A stretch of DNA of 64,000 nucleotides from Eleusine coracana subsp. coracana (GCA_032690845.1 CM064421.1:42770963-42834962), one strand, 5' to 3'. Positions 24,781 to 35,699 are shown, counted from the stretch's first letter. Made by a program: numbers and translations. Notes: generated by a model from the sequence alone, not told the origin.

Positions 24781-24970
24781 TCATGTAACGATAGACCTTT
24801 CCATCATTGTTTGATGCGGTGGCTGCAGAGGGCAGTCAGGTTTGCACGCCGGGCATTGGGCCTGGCAATCGTCCCTCCTGTTGAAACAAGTTGCCCAGAC
24901 CTGGCAGCAGTAGCAGGTGGCATGCTCACACCGATTCCGGGTGCAGATTTCAAATCTATCTTCCTTTCAT
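24781..24970 (-). pseudogene. ESF1/MEG-like cysteine-rich peptide, exon 2 (copy 1, frameshifted)
   Basis: On the minus strand the exon starts after a weak AG acceptor with GAAAGGAAGATAGATTTGAAA and then carries a cysteine pattern CYCC...RRDDC..QCPACKPDCP. This pattern resembles the mature domain of grass EMBRYO SURROUNDING FACTOR 1 / MEG-type secreted peptides. Compared with copy 2 at 43109-43296 it lacks one T after the AAA codon, which shifts the frame just before the first cysteine. Downstream the cysteine frame is open to the stop at 24781-24783. The likely signal-peptide exon lies 3.7 kb away at 28674-28766, beyond a Helitron-like insertion. Family assignment rests on cysteine spacing only. 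Confidence 0.55.
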
Positions 24971-25238
24971 CTTCCGCAAGGAAGAGGGACTGAAGCAACC
25001 ATTCAGATGTGTTTTTGAAGGAAAAGAAGATTATTCCAATACGAAGAGTGCTCCGATTTGAATGTGACCTCCCTAGGTGCTGAATGCATAAAGCACTTTC
25101 AAAAATCAAGTGTGTTGTTTTACTCGGACCTAATGATGACCATGGTCTGGACCTGGCATTCCTCTCGGTTAGCTATTGTAATCTTATATTGTAATTCTAT
25201 TTTATCTCTCCCTAATGAATGACAGCGTTCATGTCCTA
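24971..25238. other. Relic intron of peptide copy 1 with unknown insert
   Basis: Up to about 25075 the sequence can still be aligned with the intron of copy 2 (near 43313-43340). The following stretch, including the run TGTAATCTTATATTGTAATT near 25178-25197, has no counterpart there and may be the 3' end of a small retroelement. Confidence 0.35.
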
Positions 25239-28200
25239 TCTATACTATAAAGATTAAACTTCAAGTCATATAAACACACCTTGCGACCTCCTTACCCACG
25301 CCATCCAATCCCTTAGATTCATCTCCATGTTTGAATTTGGGTCACAGATCTACAACGGACCCATGGCCAAGTAGGACAAGGACATATTTCCCAGTTCAAA
25401 ACCCCCCTCGTCTGCCAGCGTTTGTATGTTTTTTTTTTCACGTAGCAAAACTTACCCGACTCAACCGACCCACCACCACGATTTTCGGAGTCAAACATGG
25501 CAACTAGAATCAAGGGGACGTGATTAGCGAATAGTTTCCTGCTGGTGATCGTTCCTCGCAAGGTACGTCGCTTCCCCGTCTCCTCCGACTGCGTTGTAAT
25601 CGTCCCTGTCGAAGTCTACCATCGTCGGTCTCTAGCATCGCCGTCGCCCGGCGTTGAGTCGGCTTTGTTGTTCGCTGCCCTTGAAAACGCTGCGCCCCGT
25701 CCGATCGCCACCGCCGTCGCTGTCTCCGAGCAATTGGGCATTGTAGGCGCGGGCGACCCTTCGTTTTGGTTCGTCCGGGGCCAGGACGAGCCGCAATACA
25801 AACCCAAACAGGTCCCATTCGGAGAATTGTCAAATCTTTGCCCATCGACGCAAGAACGTGAATCCAGTGTTTGTTTACCAAATCAATCGGCTGTGAGAGG
25901 TAAGCATGATTTACATATACGCCAGTTACATAGTTTATCCCCGATTCGATTAGGTGATTGCTTGTTTCGTTATTCTCACAGCACACAATGGAAAAGAAAA
26001 CAACGCTTGCATAACAAAACGGGGCCTGTTGGAAGTAGAGGACGGCCAGCGGCTGCGCAGGGTGACCTGGGGCGGGCGAGGCGAGATGGCAGCGACTACC
26101 ACACCTGGCGAGGTGGGACGACCCCACCACAGGCGCTGCAGTTGCGATGCGGGGCGACCTAGGACGGGCGAGGCGGATGTTGCGCCGGCCGAGACAGAAC
26201 GACGCTGGCGCGGGCGAGGCGGGCACTGCGGCAGTCGCGCGAGGCGACGGTAACCCTGGTGAAGGCGAGGCGACAGCTCCGTGGCCTCTGAGACAACACC
26301 GATAATCAATCCATCAGCCTCACACAGTATTTGCTCGTCTCCATGGAGGTTGACCCAATAGCTTTCCTTCCGTGGCCATTTGTTTTTCTAATTATTGTTC
26401 ATACCTAATGCAACATAGGATATTTTTATATCTACTTTCTCAAATCTACCTTTGGTTCTTTGATGTTGACACAAGATTACGTCAATTGCTACTTGTTCAT
26501 ATATTGCTCTGTTCTTTAGCGGATCCCACATGAATCCCAATGAATCTTTAGCGAATGATCTGAACAAACTTTTTCATGATTATATTGGATGTGGCCATTC
26601 TGCCAGGCACACTCTGCCCCCTGGTACTTCATCGGATCTCCAGCCGCAAGGATCAAACCTCTTTCCATTCCGTGAGGTAATCACTGATTCTCCTTCACAC
26701 ACCGTTTTCGATTCTTCCAGTATTACTTTTCTTCATGTTTTTTTTTCTAGAAGGACAAATGTATTTTGTTCAGAGCGGCTTGATCTGCATCAAAACCACG
26801 CTGCCCTGCTTCATGGACGTCAAGGACATCTAGCGATCCGCTCATGGATGCATCGCCTCACTGCCCTGCGAAGCATCTAGGTGCTCTGCACTCTGTTTTT
26901 TTAATTTCTTCACTTTTGTTATGTTTAAAAACTGTTTAATTCACTGAATGACCGGTCCAGTGATTAATTTTCTTGTTGCTAGACTAATTTATGGAGTTTT
27001 ATTGCAACCTCTGCAAGTACTTTTGATATTCTGGTCCTACATTTTCTGATTCCATGAAATTAATTTTCTCTCTATACTGACATGGGTTAGGCCACTCCAT
27101 TGGTTATCTTTGTTAAATTGAAGCATACTGCATTTGAAATCTTGGACCTGCAATAATAGCAACAGTAGTGCAGAGTTTGGTAATCAAATGTTTTAGCAAC
27201 TTTTTTTTTTGAGATAAAGAGCATTGTAAAATGACAACATTTCTCGTTTCCTACTTGTCAAAGGCTTGTCATCTATGGCTCATATTTGATTAATTTACTT
27301 ACGAGTGGAGTTTCACAACTAGGAAAGCTCTCCCAGTTCTTCCTATCCAAAGGCACCCATTGCAGGAGTTGTTTCAGGTTTAGTTGATAGCTCTTCAAGC
27401 AATGGTGACTCTAATGTCCATAAGAAAGTAAGCCCATTTGTCCTTAAGAAGAATGATATTGTTCTATTTAATAATGCACAAAGCTACATGAAGTGTTAGT
27501 AGACGTGTTTTTTTTTTTCATTCAGAAGGCTGAAAAGAGCACTTCCCCTCCGGCTGCTATGGAGAGCTCAGCACTTGAGGACTCAAAGTATGTTGTTTGT
27601 TTATTTTATGTTGCTCCATTATATCTGTTTGTTCAATCTTGATTTAACACCTTTGGGTAGCTCCTGTTAAGTGAGGCTTGTATTTTGAATAAAGCAATGT
27701 TATGTATTATCAATACAACTAAGGTTATAACATATGATTATATAAAATTATAAGACCTGTTATTGGCATGTTAAGTTGGATAGCATTTGTATTTTGTCCT
27801 AGAAATGTCGAGTTACTGCATGTAGCTTAAACTGAAAAAATATGCAAACTCGCATGTCGGCACCGGTTGATAGCACATGCACGTCGGTTTCATATTTAAC
27901 TGTGGTTGCCGTATCGTTCTGCGGTCGTGCTGACCACCTTCACCAAGATGTTGAGGTCATCTTTGTATTATCAGCTCCTCCTAGATATTTAACTTTCTAT
28001 TCAAACGTCTCTTAACATATGTTTTTATTTAGTACATAATAGTTTTATAGAACAAGTACTTTAAAATTGAACTTAAAGCTACCACTTACATTTGTGTATT
28101 CAAGTATCCCAATGATTTGTCACATCGATATTATTTTTATGATATCTTTTCTTATGTATAAAAACTCATAGATTAAGTCTCTAAGCTCATCACTTCTAAG

Positions 28201-28487
28201 ACGGTTATTGACGCATAAATGCAATGAGGGACGTGATAATGTACCTCCTTTTTTTAGTGATGTTATCAGATACACATAGTATAAATCTATACTTAATGTC
28301 TCTCCCTATTTCACAGTTGAGTAATATATCATGTATAAGTTCATAACTATGTATTTTAAATTTTAATTTCACAATGGGTTATTTTGCATACGGAACCATT
28401 GTCATGGCTTTCAACACAAGTTTTTATTAATATATGATAGGTTTGTATAACAATGATAATGTGTGTGTCGTACGTAAAAAAAACTAG
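25239..28487 (+). mobile_element. Helitron-like insertion (candidate)
   Basis: The left end reads A|TCTATACTATAAAGATTAAAC, like the TC-starting 5' ends of grass Helitrons, and the right end reads AAAAACTAG|T, the CTAG-T end of Helitrons. Insertion between A and T leaves no target duplication. The block is absent from the paralogous intron at 43 kb. A clear 3' hairpin is missing; only CGTACG is seen a few bases before the end. The interior holds spliced-looking fragments (26530-26720, 27300-27430, 27526-27590) separated by AT-rich sequence, as in captured gene pieces. No Rep or helicase motif was found. Confidence 0.4.
26530..27590 (+). other. Exon-like fragments inside the Helitron-like block
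   Basis: Three short open stretches look coding. The first, about 26530-26676, gives NESLANDLNKLFHDY and ends at a GT. The second, near 27320-27428, gives AGVVSGLVDSSSSNGDSNVH before AAG|TAAGC. The third, about 27526-27588, gives KAEKSTSPPAAMESSALEDS and follows a T-rich tract ending in CAG. I do not recognise the source gene, and whether the pieces belong to one gene is unknown. Confidence 0.3.
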
Positions 28488-28673
28488 TTTTTTTTAAAAA
28501 AATACTGATTGGGCTGCCAACTGTAACTCTAGCCTCCAGGAAATGTGGACGACCTGATGCCATATTTTGTTTTTACTATCAGTATAAAATAAGTATATTA
28601 TGACGTTTGATGAAAATACAGACGATTTTCTCAAAAAGGAAAAAAAATACAAGATGCTGATGACGTATGCGTA

Positions 28674-28766
28674 CTCTGCGGGCGGCGTAAGGTGCACCAC
28701 GAACAAAATGGCCACTAACAAGCTGCTTCCGAAGTTCCGATGATTCCTCTCATATCGGATCTTCAC
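28674..28766 (-). pseudogene. Signal-peptide exon of cysteine-rich peptide copy 1
   Basis: The minus strand encodes M followed by a basic stretch and the hydrophobic core SSLLVAILFVVHLTPPAEYA, a classic signal peptide. A nearly identical core occurs at 43524-43600 near the other copy. Relative to that copy, two bases are missing near the exon's 3' end and the donor region GTTTGT has become GTACGC, so splicing in frame to exon 2 is unlikely. Confidence 0.55.
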
Positions 28767-28959
28767 TATAATTCCTCTATCGATTGAACTATACTAGGAG
28801 ATTGGCTGACTGGGAGGACGACCATCGTGTAGTTCTTCGAGGCCTCGATATATTCTATATCCCGTAATCGAGCGCCTTCTCTGTTTTTCTCTCTCTCTCT
28901 TATTCTCCTCCTCCACCGAATACTCCCCAAATCTCTATAAATCTGCAGCCATCGGCATG

Positions 28960-29620
28960 GGATGGAGGGGCGAATCGAGGGCAAGAAGGGAGATCCGGCG
29001 ATGGAGGAGCTCAGCCAAGCGCCGTGGCGGCTGGGGCAGGCGCAAGCGGGGCCGCGTGTCTGGGCGCCGCCGCGAATGAGTACACGCACACTGGCGCCAG
29101 AGTCGCCCGCCCATCATCGCCGCGGTTGGCCCCGGACTCGGTGATGTCGTAGGCTGCCGAGGCTGTGGCCGGTCATGGTGATGCTCACGACCTCCCCTCG
29201 CGCGGCGTAGCGTGACACGAGGCGGCGCACCTCGGCGAGCACCTGCTCCCGCGCGAAGTACTTACAGAAGCGGCAGATGGGGTCCTTATCAGTGTACAGG
29301 TCCACGAACCCAGACAGTACATTGACCTCTAGGTTCGGTCAGGGGAGGCCCTCGTCGGCCATGGGGCGAAGGAAGTCAATGAGGTAGGAGACCCACTCGA
29401 GCCGCGTCACCGTGCCGCGCCACGCGATGGCCACGTCACGGCGGCCCAGCTGGGCCGACTCGTCGTCGGTCGACACGGCCACTCAGCGGACGACATGCCC
29501 AGCCGGTCGAGCAGGTCGCGCCGTCGGTGCTTGCAGCTGCTGTAGTAACGGGAGGATGGGTCGTAGTCGACCGCGTCGTAGCAGGCCTGCGCCAGCTCGC
29601 CGTACGGATGAGCTCAAGAT
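28960..29620 (-). pseudogene. Truncated phospholipase A1-II (class 3 lipase)
   Basis: Read on the minus strand from 29613, fragments follow the order of plant DAD1-like phospholipase A1-II: YGELAQACYDAVDYD, then LGRRDVAIAWRGTVTRLEW, then FVDLYTDKD, then EVVSITMTGHSLGS with the GxSxG nucleophile serine, then YDITESGAN and CVYSFAA. Frameshifts lie near 29490 and 29340. The segment between GHSLGS and YDITESG is short by several residues, and everything after SFAA (the Asp and His of the triad) is missing. Past about 29030 the reading turns into unrelated sequence. An intact enzyme would hydrolyse the sn-1 acyl chain of lipids; this copy cannot. Confidence 0.8.
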
Positions 29621-29681
29621 GGACGACGACGTAGGGTTTTGATGTATTTTGATGATCGTGTTTATTGGATCATGGAAAACT

Positions 29682-29683
<2 letters not shown>

Positions 29684-29722
<39 letters not shown>
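29684..29722. repeat. (AT)n microsatellite
   Basis: A pure AT dinucleotide run of 39 bases. Confidence 0.95.
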
Positions 29723-29723
<1 letters not shown>

Positions 29724-30435
29724 CACTAATGTCTTCTTCTTTTGTCTAATTATTTTTCTTATTTAATTTATTTTAATACTATATTGAAAATCACCTAAAA
29801 CATATGACTTTAATCATAGAGGTATTGTAGTTATTTCATATGTAGAATTTGTTTCTGAAAATACAAGATAAATTGTTTTGCTAAACAGTTTGACTAGATA
29901 AGCTGTATAAACCAAAGTAAACTAAAAAATTACTTTTAACTAATAATACAAAACTAAAATTATTTTTTATGTGAGTTAAAGCTCTACCAAACAGACCCAT
30001 AGACTGACTAGTCACACTCGAGGTCACTACTAGTATTGCTCAACGAAGAATGCAGCTCGATGGTTGCCCAAGTACTTTGGCTGTTCGGACCTGTCGATCC
30101 CTGGGACTGGGAGACTGTCTGAGGAGAGAAACGGCTGGCTGGTGCTGCTGGCGTGTGCACGCGTCGGTTGCGCTTTCCCCGTCGGTGGTAATGGTGGGAT
30201 CTGGATTAAATTTGTGCACTCAAACCATGGGCCAATCTTGGATCACTGAATGAAACCATTATGGGTCGGGCCATAATTTCATTCTAATATGAGCCAAAAT
30301 GGGCCGCAAGTAATTAGTAACACCTCACTACCTAAGTGAGCGGTTAATGATCATTTGCGCGCTAAAAGCAGGAGGTTACCATCTCTCTCTCTTCTCTCCA
30401 GTGACTTGGCGGGTGCGCTACGTAGCAGCCTCGTG
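29723..30435. other. Intergenic, includes displaced upstream part of the ubiquitin promoter
   Basis: It is AT-rich up to 30000, then of mixed composition. The last 100 bases are the left flank of the hAT insertion and once adjoined the TATA box now at 33646. No gene is seen. Confidence 0.45.
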
Positions 30436-30443
30436 GTTGCCTC

Positions 30444-33400
30444 CCGTGCCGGATTTGGAGGGAGGCATGTGGAGCGGCCGCCCTGGGGCCCCAAATCCTA
30501 GGGGCTCCACCCCATGACATATTTACGTATATACTTCGGTTAATAGGTATTGTAGCCTGACTGCAGTTTTGTAGCACGTACGTCACAAAAGTGCATTGGC
30601 AAATTTTTTGAGGAAGTAATCACGTGAGTCCAAGTCAAGTCCAAGTCCAAACAGGCCTTGAAGCCCATACGGCCTCATGAGTTGCAGTTGTCAATTGTTT
30701 TAGCCTGGTGAACTTATGAGTTACGAGGTCCCGATCGTGCATTGCCGCAACGCGCCGCCGCCGCAGACTCGTCGTGTGCTCCGCTGTCCGCTGCAGCGCT
30801 GCCGTGTTAGTCGAATTGCCGGCACGGTCACACACATCATCGCATCACCGATAGAGTAGTCTGTGTGTTTTCTGAAGGTACGTATTTGGTATTTCTTATA
30901 TGAATGGCCCCAATCTGGATGTCTAATTCAAAAGTTTTAATGCCTTAATAACATGCTGGTATGATGGAAGATTGATTTACTAATTTAGATCAATTTCTTT
31001 TTTCTAATTACAGTAAGATCATGTCAACTAGAAAGTATCCATCAGAAAATGAAAGACGAAAAAAGCAGCGACACGATGAGTTGGTTGAATCACAAAAAGG
31101 AGCTATGGATAAATTTGTAACAAAAAATACTAGCAGTTCAAGAAATCCAGATGAGTTGGCGATCGTTGCTGTGGAGGAACAAACTAATTCCAATTTAGAA
31201 GACCATGGCCCAACAGAAGTTCACAATGACATAAATATGGATGATGACAATGTAAGTGATCACGTGAATACATTTAATTCATCTGCTACTGTTGACGAGC
31301 AACCATTTTTTACTGTGGATATTTATGATCCGAGAAATTGGGATAGTCTTGATAACAAAGCTAGGGACATATTAGTGGAGAAGGGGCCTATAAGAGAAGA
31401 AAATCTGGTATTCCCAAAGGATGACAACTCAAGACATTTTTCATATGCTCATTACTCTAGAAAAATGAAAAATGGAGAGTTATATGATAGAAAGTGGTTA
31501 GTTTATTCAAAAAATATTGACAAAGTATTTTGTTTTTGCTGTAAGATTTTTAAATCTAGCAATAGCAAAAGTTCATTGGTACATGATGGGTTTAGAGATT
31601 GGAAGCATATCAGTGATAGGCTAACAGATCATGAAACTAGTGTGGAGCACATCACCAATATGGGCGCTTGGAATGAATTGAGAATTAGAATGGGAAAAGG
31701 TGAAACCATTGACAAAGAAATACAACAACAAATCAAGATTGAGAAAGAACTCATAAGGCAAGTTTTATTAAGAATAGTTGTTGTTGTAAAATTTCTTGGT
31801 AAACGCAGTTTGGCTTTTAGAGGATCTAACGAGAAGCTCTATAATGATCAGAATGGTAATTTTTATGCTTGTATTGAGATGATTGCAGAATTTGACGTGG
31901 TCATGCAGGACCACCTCAGGCGTATTCAAAATAAGGAGAGTCGTTATCACTATCTGAGTCATCCAATTCAAGATGAATTAATTTCTCTTTTGGCTTCTGA
32001 TATTACAAAATCTATTATGAAGGTTGTGAAAGATGCCAAATATTTTTCTATTATTATTGATTGTACACCAGATGTGAGTCATCAAGAGCAAATGACTTTA
32101 TTGGTTCGATGTGTTCAGATATCTAATAGCAATATAAAAATTCATGAGTACTTTTTGGGTTTCTTGAAGGTAGATGACACATCTGGTTTAGGGCTTTTCA
32201 AAGTATTGGTTGATTCCATGAAGTCTTTTGGTCTTAACATTGATGATATTAGGGGTCAAGGTTATGACAACGGTTCTAATATGAAAGGAAAACATCAGGG
32301 AGTGCAAAAGCGATTGCTTGACATTAATTTAAGAGCTTTGTATATGCCATGTGCTTGTCATAGCCTTAATCTTACTCTTTGTGATATGGCTAAATCTTGT
32401 GCTAAAGCTTCTACCTTTTTTGGAATTGTTCAAAAGATATATATATTATTTTCTGGCTCCACCAAAAGATGGAAGGTTTTTCTTGAGCATGTTCCAGGTT
32501 TAACAGTAAAGTCATTGTCCAATACCCGTTGGGAGAGTCGGATCAAAAGTGTTCAAGCAATCAGATATCAGGCTCCTCAGATCAGGTCAGCTTTGTCTGA
32601 ATTACATCAAGCTAGTGACACTGAACTAAGTGATAAGACCGATGCAAAGAATTTAGTAAAAGCACTCGACAACTTTGAATTCATACTTGGTATGGTTATT
32701 TGGCATGATATTTTATTTGTTGTAAATACTATGAGCAAGAAGTTACAGTCACCATCTATGTGCATTGACACTACCTTACAACAAATAGAAGACATGAGGA
32801 ATTATTTTAATAACTATAGGAATGAAGGCTTTGATACTAGTGTGGCCACTGCCAAGTCTATTGCAACTGAAATAGGTGTGGAGTCATTATTTCCAGTAAA
32901 GCGCAAAGCTCAAAGAAAGAAGCAGTTTGATGAAATTGATTCTCAGGAAGAAATTCTAGAAGCTGAGAAGGCTTTTAAAGTTAATTACTTCTTGGTCATG
33001 GTTGATATGGCAAACACATCATTGAAAAGTATATTTGAAGAACTCCAGGTATTCAAAAGTATATTTGGTTTCTTACTCAGCTCAGCAACTTTGAAGTCAT
33101 TGAGTAATACTGAACTAGAAGATTGTTGCACTAAATTTGCAAGAACATTCACTTCGCATGATTCATGTGATGTTGGGTTGAATGAGCTAATCTCTGAGTT
33201 GAGAGTTTTGAAGTTATGTTTGCCAGAAACACCAATGTCTTCTATGGAGATTTTTCAATACATCACAAAGATGGATTCTTATCCTAATGTTTCTATAGCT
33301 TATCGGATATTATTTACCGTGCCTGTGACAGTGGCATCAGCTGAAAGAAGCTTTTCAAAATTGAAATTATTGAAGAACTATTTGAGATCTACAATGTCTC

Positions 33401-33634
33401 AAGAACGACTCAATAATTTGGCCACTTTATGTATTGAGAAGAAATTACTAGACGAGGTTGATATCAACACCATCATCGATGATTTTGCATCAAGAAATGT
33501 TAGAAGAAACTTTTAAGATAATATAATTTGATATGATATTTTTCAATACATATGTACAATAAGTAAAAATATTTATATGTAAGGGACCGACTTTTAGGTT
33601 CGCCCAGGCCCCTAAAAACTCAGCTCCGGCCCTG
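30444..33634 (+). mobile_element. hAT transposon (ZMYM1/TTF-type), 3191 bp, with 8-bp target duplication
   Basis: GTTGCCTC flanks the block at 30436-30443 and 33635-33642, the 8-bp target duplication expected of hAT elements. The ends are imperfect inverted repeats: CCGTGCCGGATTTGGAG on the left, and CAGGGCCGGAGCTGAG on the right when read in reverse. Both ends continue into further GC-rich, partly matching subterminal sequence (GGGGCC and CTAGGGG-like). One uninterrupted transposase frame lies inside. It sits 2 bp before the TATA box region of the ubiquitin relic gene. Confidence 0.85.
31021..33516 (+). CDS. hAT transposase, TTF zinc finger plus DUF4371 plus dimerisation domain
   Basis: One intronless frame of 831 residues. 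The N-terminus is basic and hydrophilic. A TTF-type zinc finger lies near 155-215 (KWLVYSKN, CFCC at 171-174, FRDWKHI, H209). DUF4371/RNase H-like core segments follow, with acidic residues at D347 in YFSIIIDCTPD and D416 in GQGYDNGSNM, then PCACHSLN, and RWESR at 503-507. The C-terminal hAT dimerisation block at 755-805 reads YPNVSIAYRILFTVPVTVAS and then AERSFSKLKLIKN-like sequence. This is the ZMYM1-like branch of hAT transposases common in plants. An AG precedes the ATG at 31018-31019, so an upstream leader exon is possible. All marks are intact, so the protein could be active, or kept for another role. Genomic copy number would tell. Confidence 0.88.
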   Translation: MSTRKYPSENERRKKQRHDELVESQKGAMDKFVTKNTSSSRNPDELAIVAVEEQTNSNLEDHGPTEVHNDINMDDDNVSDHVNTFNSSATVDEQPFFTVDIYDPRNWDSLDNKARDILVEKGPIREENLVFPKDDNSRHFSYAHYSRKMKNGELYDRKWLVYSKNIDKVFCFCCKIFKSSNSKSSLVHDGFRDWKHISDRLTDHETSVEHITNMGAWNELRIRMGKGETIDKEIQQQIKIEKELIRQVLLRIVVVVKFLGKRSLAFRGSNEKLYNDQNGNFYACIEMIAEFDVVMQDHLRRIQNKESRYHYLSHPIQDELISLLASDITKSIMKVVKDAKYFSIIIDCTPDVSHQEQMTLLVRCVQISNSNIKIHEYFLGFLKVDDTSGLGLFKVLVDSMKSFGLNIDDIRGQGYDNGSNMKGKHQGVQKRLLDINLRALYMPCACHSLNLTLCDMAKSCAKASTFFGIVQKIYILFSGSTKRWKVFLEHVPGLTVKSLSNTRWESRIKSVQAIRYQAPQIRSALSELHQASDTELSDKTDAKNLVKALDNFEFILGMVIWHDILFVVNTMSKKLQSPSMCIDTTLQQIEDMRNYFNNYRNEGFDTSVATAKSIATEIGVESLFPVKRKAQRKKQFDEIDSQEEILEAEKAFKVNYFLVMVDMANTSLKSIFEELQVFKSIFGFLLSSATLKSLSNTELEDCCTKFARTFTSHDSCDVGLNELISELRVLKLCLPETPMSSMEIFQYITKMDSYPNVSIAYRILFTVPVTVASAERSFSKLKLLKNYLRSTMSQERLNNLATLCIEKKLLDEVDINTIIDDFASRNVRRNF

Positions 33635-33645
33635 GTTGCCTCCGC

Positions 33646-33652
33646 TATATAA
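33646..33652 (+). promoter_or_regulatory. TATA box of the ubiquitin-L40 relic gene
   Basis: TATATAA lies 121 bp before the ATG and directly next to the hAT target duplication, so the transposon separates this box from its former upstream promoter. Confidence 0.65.
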
Positions 33653-33772
33653 CACCGCAACTTCCGCCGCCGCCTGGGTTCCGTAGTGCTTTATCCATCA
33701 CCAGAACAAGAACTGGGAAGGGAAGGAGAAGAAAGCGGGGGGAAAGACCAGGTGGTCGAGATCGAGGAGAAG

Positions 33773-35105
33773 ATGCAGATCTTCGTGAAGACGCTGACGG
33801 GGAAGACCCTCACGCTCGAGGTCGAGGGCGGCGACGCCGTCGCAAATCATCAAGGCCAAGATCCAGGATAAGGAAGGTGCGGTACACTGCGTTGTTCTTG
33901 AAATCTTGATCACAAGTGATGTGATGACCACCTCGCGCGCGCTCCAATCAAGTTGATTTACTGCGCGCTCCGATCTATCGTTGTGTGCTTGTAGGTATCC
34001 CCGCCGACCAGCAGCGCCTCATCTTCGCGGGGACGCAGCTGGAGGACGAGCGCACCCTGGCCGACTACAACATCCAGAAGGAGTCCACGCTTCAGCTGGA
34101 GCTTCGCCTCCTCGGTGGTGACTAAGTCTGCTGGCACATCGCGCCGAACCTCCGCCTCCTCGCCTACAAATACAACGTCAACAAGATGAACTGCCGCAAG
34201 TATGTATACAATAGATGCACTTTGTGTGTCTTATGGAAGCTTTTTGCGTGATCCGTGCAACTTAATTGGGTGGCTGAAATGATCGATCTGCATTACCTGT
34301 ATCAGTTCAACAGCTGTTATTGGTTGCTAGCAGCAAAATTATTCTGTTTTTACCTTTCACCTTGAACCTTGGTTTCCCATCAGGTTCTTTCACATTGTGT
34401 CGCCTAGGTTCGAGGTCGCTGAATTGCAGGAACACTGAATCATCTTAACGTGCAACTCGCCTTATTATGATCAAAACTTCCTGTGTGAGTGGCTAATTTC
34501 CCAGCCAGTACTTTTGCTGCAATTGCAGAAATTAATTTGTTCAGCCGTTTATTTGTTTTGTAAGCTTCGTCTCCACTTTGTTGCATCACTGTTGTTATTT
34601 GCTAGTAGTCTCAAATCCTTTGGTCAATCAGATGGAGATGGGTAAGGTAACCTTGTGAAGCAAAGTCTCAAAGCACACTCTTTATTTTGACCTGCAATTC
34701 TTGCCAGTTCTATACTTGAATCATTTTTCCCTGACTTATCTTTATGCACTATATTGTGTTGCAGGTGCTATGCTCGGCTGCCCCCTGGAGCCAAGAACTG
34801 CCGCAAGAAGAAGTGTGGCCACAGCAATCAGGTGAGCCTTAGTTTCATTAATTACCAAAACCATGTTATTGGTCTTATTGTCATTGTCCAAAGATGACTT
34901 GTGATCCATGGTTTTCATAGTAGATGTTATTGGCAACTAGCATCAGTTTTGCTCATTATCAGACCTAGCATCGAACAATAATCTACGTATGCTCTGAGTG
35001 ACTGCTATATATGTTTTGATGGTTGCCTGATACATTTCCGATCTATTCTCTTTTCAGCTAAGGCGTAAGAAATGCCGGGATCGGCTCGCCCGGTCAGGGT
35101 TCTGA
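33773..35105 (+). pseudogene. Ubiquitin-60S ribosomal protein L40 fusion, decayed
   Basis: Four exon-like blocks lie at 33773-33876, 33995-34199, 34765-34831 and 35058-35105, all with GT-AG borders. The first two encode ubiquitin, starting MQIFVKTLTGKTLTLEVEGG and resuming IPADQQRLIFAGTQLEDERT. A single-base insertion near 33842 shifts the frame before the lysine-rich KAKIQDKE part. Ubiquitin ends GGD and is followed at once by a TAA stop (34123-34125), cutting off the L40 part. L40 still reads KCYARLPPGAKNCRKKKCGH, with its four-cysteine zinc site largely kept. Retained introns show this is a copied gene, not a reinserted mRNA. The normal product supplies ubiquitin and a large-subunit protein; this one cannot as read. 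Substitutions such as DNVK to AVAN-like suggest long neglect. Confidence 0.85.
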
Positions 35106-35699
35106 AGGACCATTCATCACTTAACTGTCTCAGTTCTATTCAGAGTTATCAGGCTTTACGTTTTGCTTCAGCTTAAATTTCTTGAACATCGATTACTCTT
35201 GGAAGTACTCCGGGTTATCTTGATAGAACAGTTAAGAATGCCAAGCTAATATGGTGGTAGCTTAATCTCTTTGCTGGAATGAGCAATTGCCTGCTCTGTC
35301 TGCTGCTCCTTTTTCTGTCTTTTCAGTACCTGATGAATGTTGGATTATGGTCACTCCCTTTTGAGTATAGTTCGTGTCATGTGCCGAATGAATTTAACCT
35401 CACTCTGCCGTTCTATCAATTTTTTTGCGCTCGAACTTTCGTATGTCTTAGATACTTGTTGTGACACAAACTGCAACAGTGAACTAGACTGAAATAAGAT
35501 AGCTTGGATCTGTGACGTCATAGATTGTTGGGATCCCCAACCAAATTGAATAGCTCAATCAGTTCGTTTTCCGTCTTCCCAACGTAGCGCGGCGTCCTTA
35601 CTCTTGGTTATTGGGTTTGATGACAATGGGTAACAGCTTACCGAATTTTTGAAATAGCTGATACACTTGGGTATTTACAGTTTCAAAGCTAAACGCCCT
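35106..35699. other. Downstream region of the ubiquitin relic
   Basis: Probable former 3' untranslated region and spacer. No gene is seen. Confidence 0.45.

Noticed and set aside
25510..26253. Frames of 205 and 238 residues on opposite strands
   Set aside because: They overlap in GC-rich sequence inside the Helitron-like block and show no recognisable family; both look like composition artefacts.
28962..29144. Plus-strand start MEGRIEGKKGDPAMEEL as the first exon of a gene
   Set aside because: The frame overlaps the lipase relic on the other strand, ends without a good donor and has no recognisable continuation downstream.
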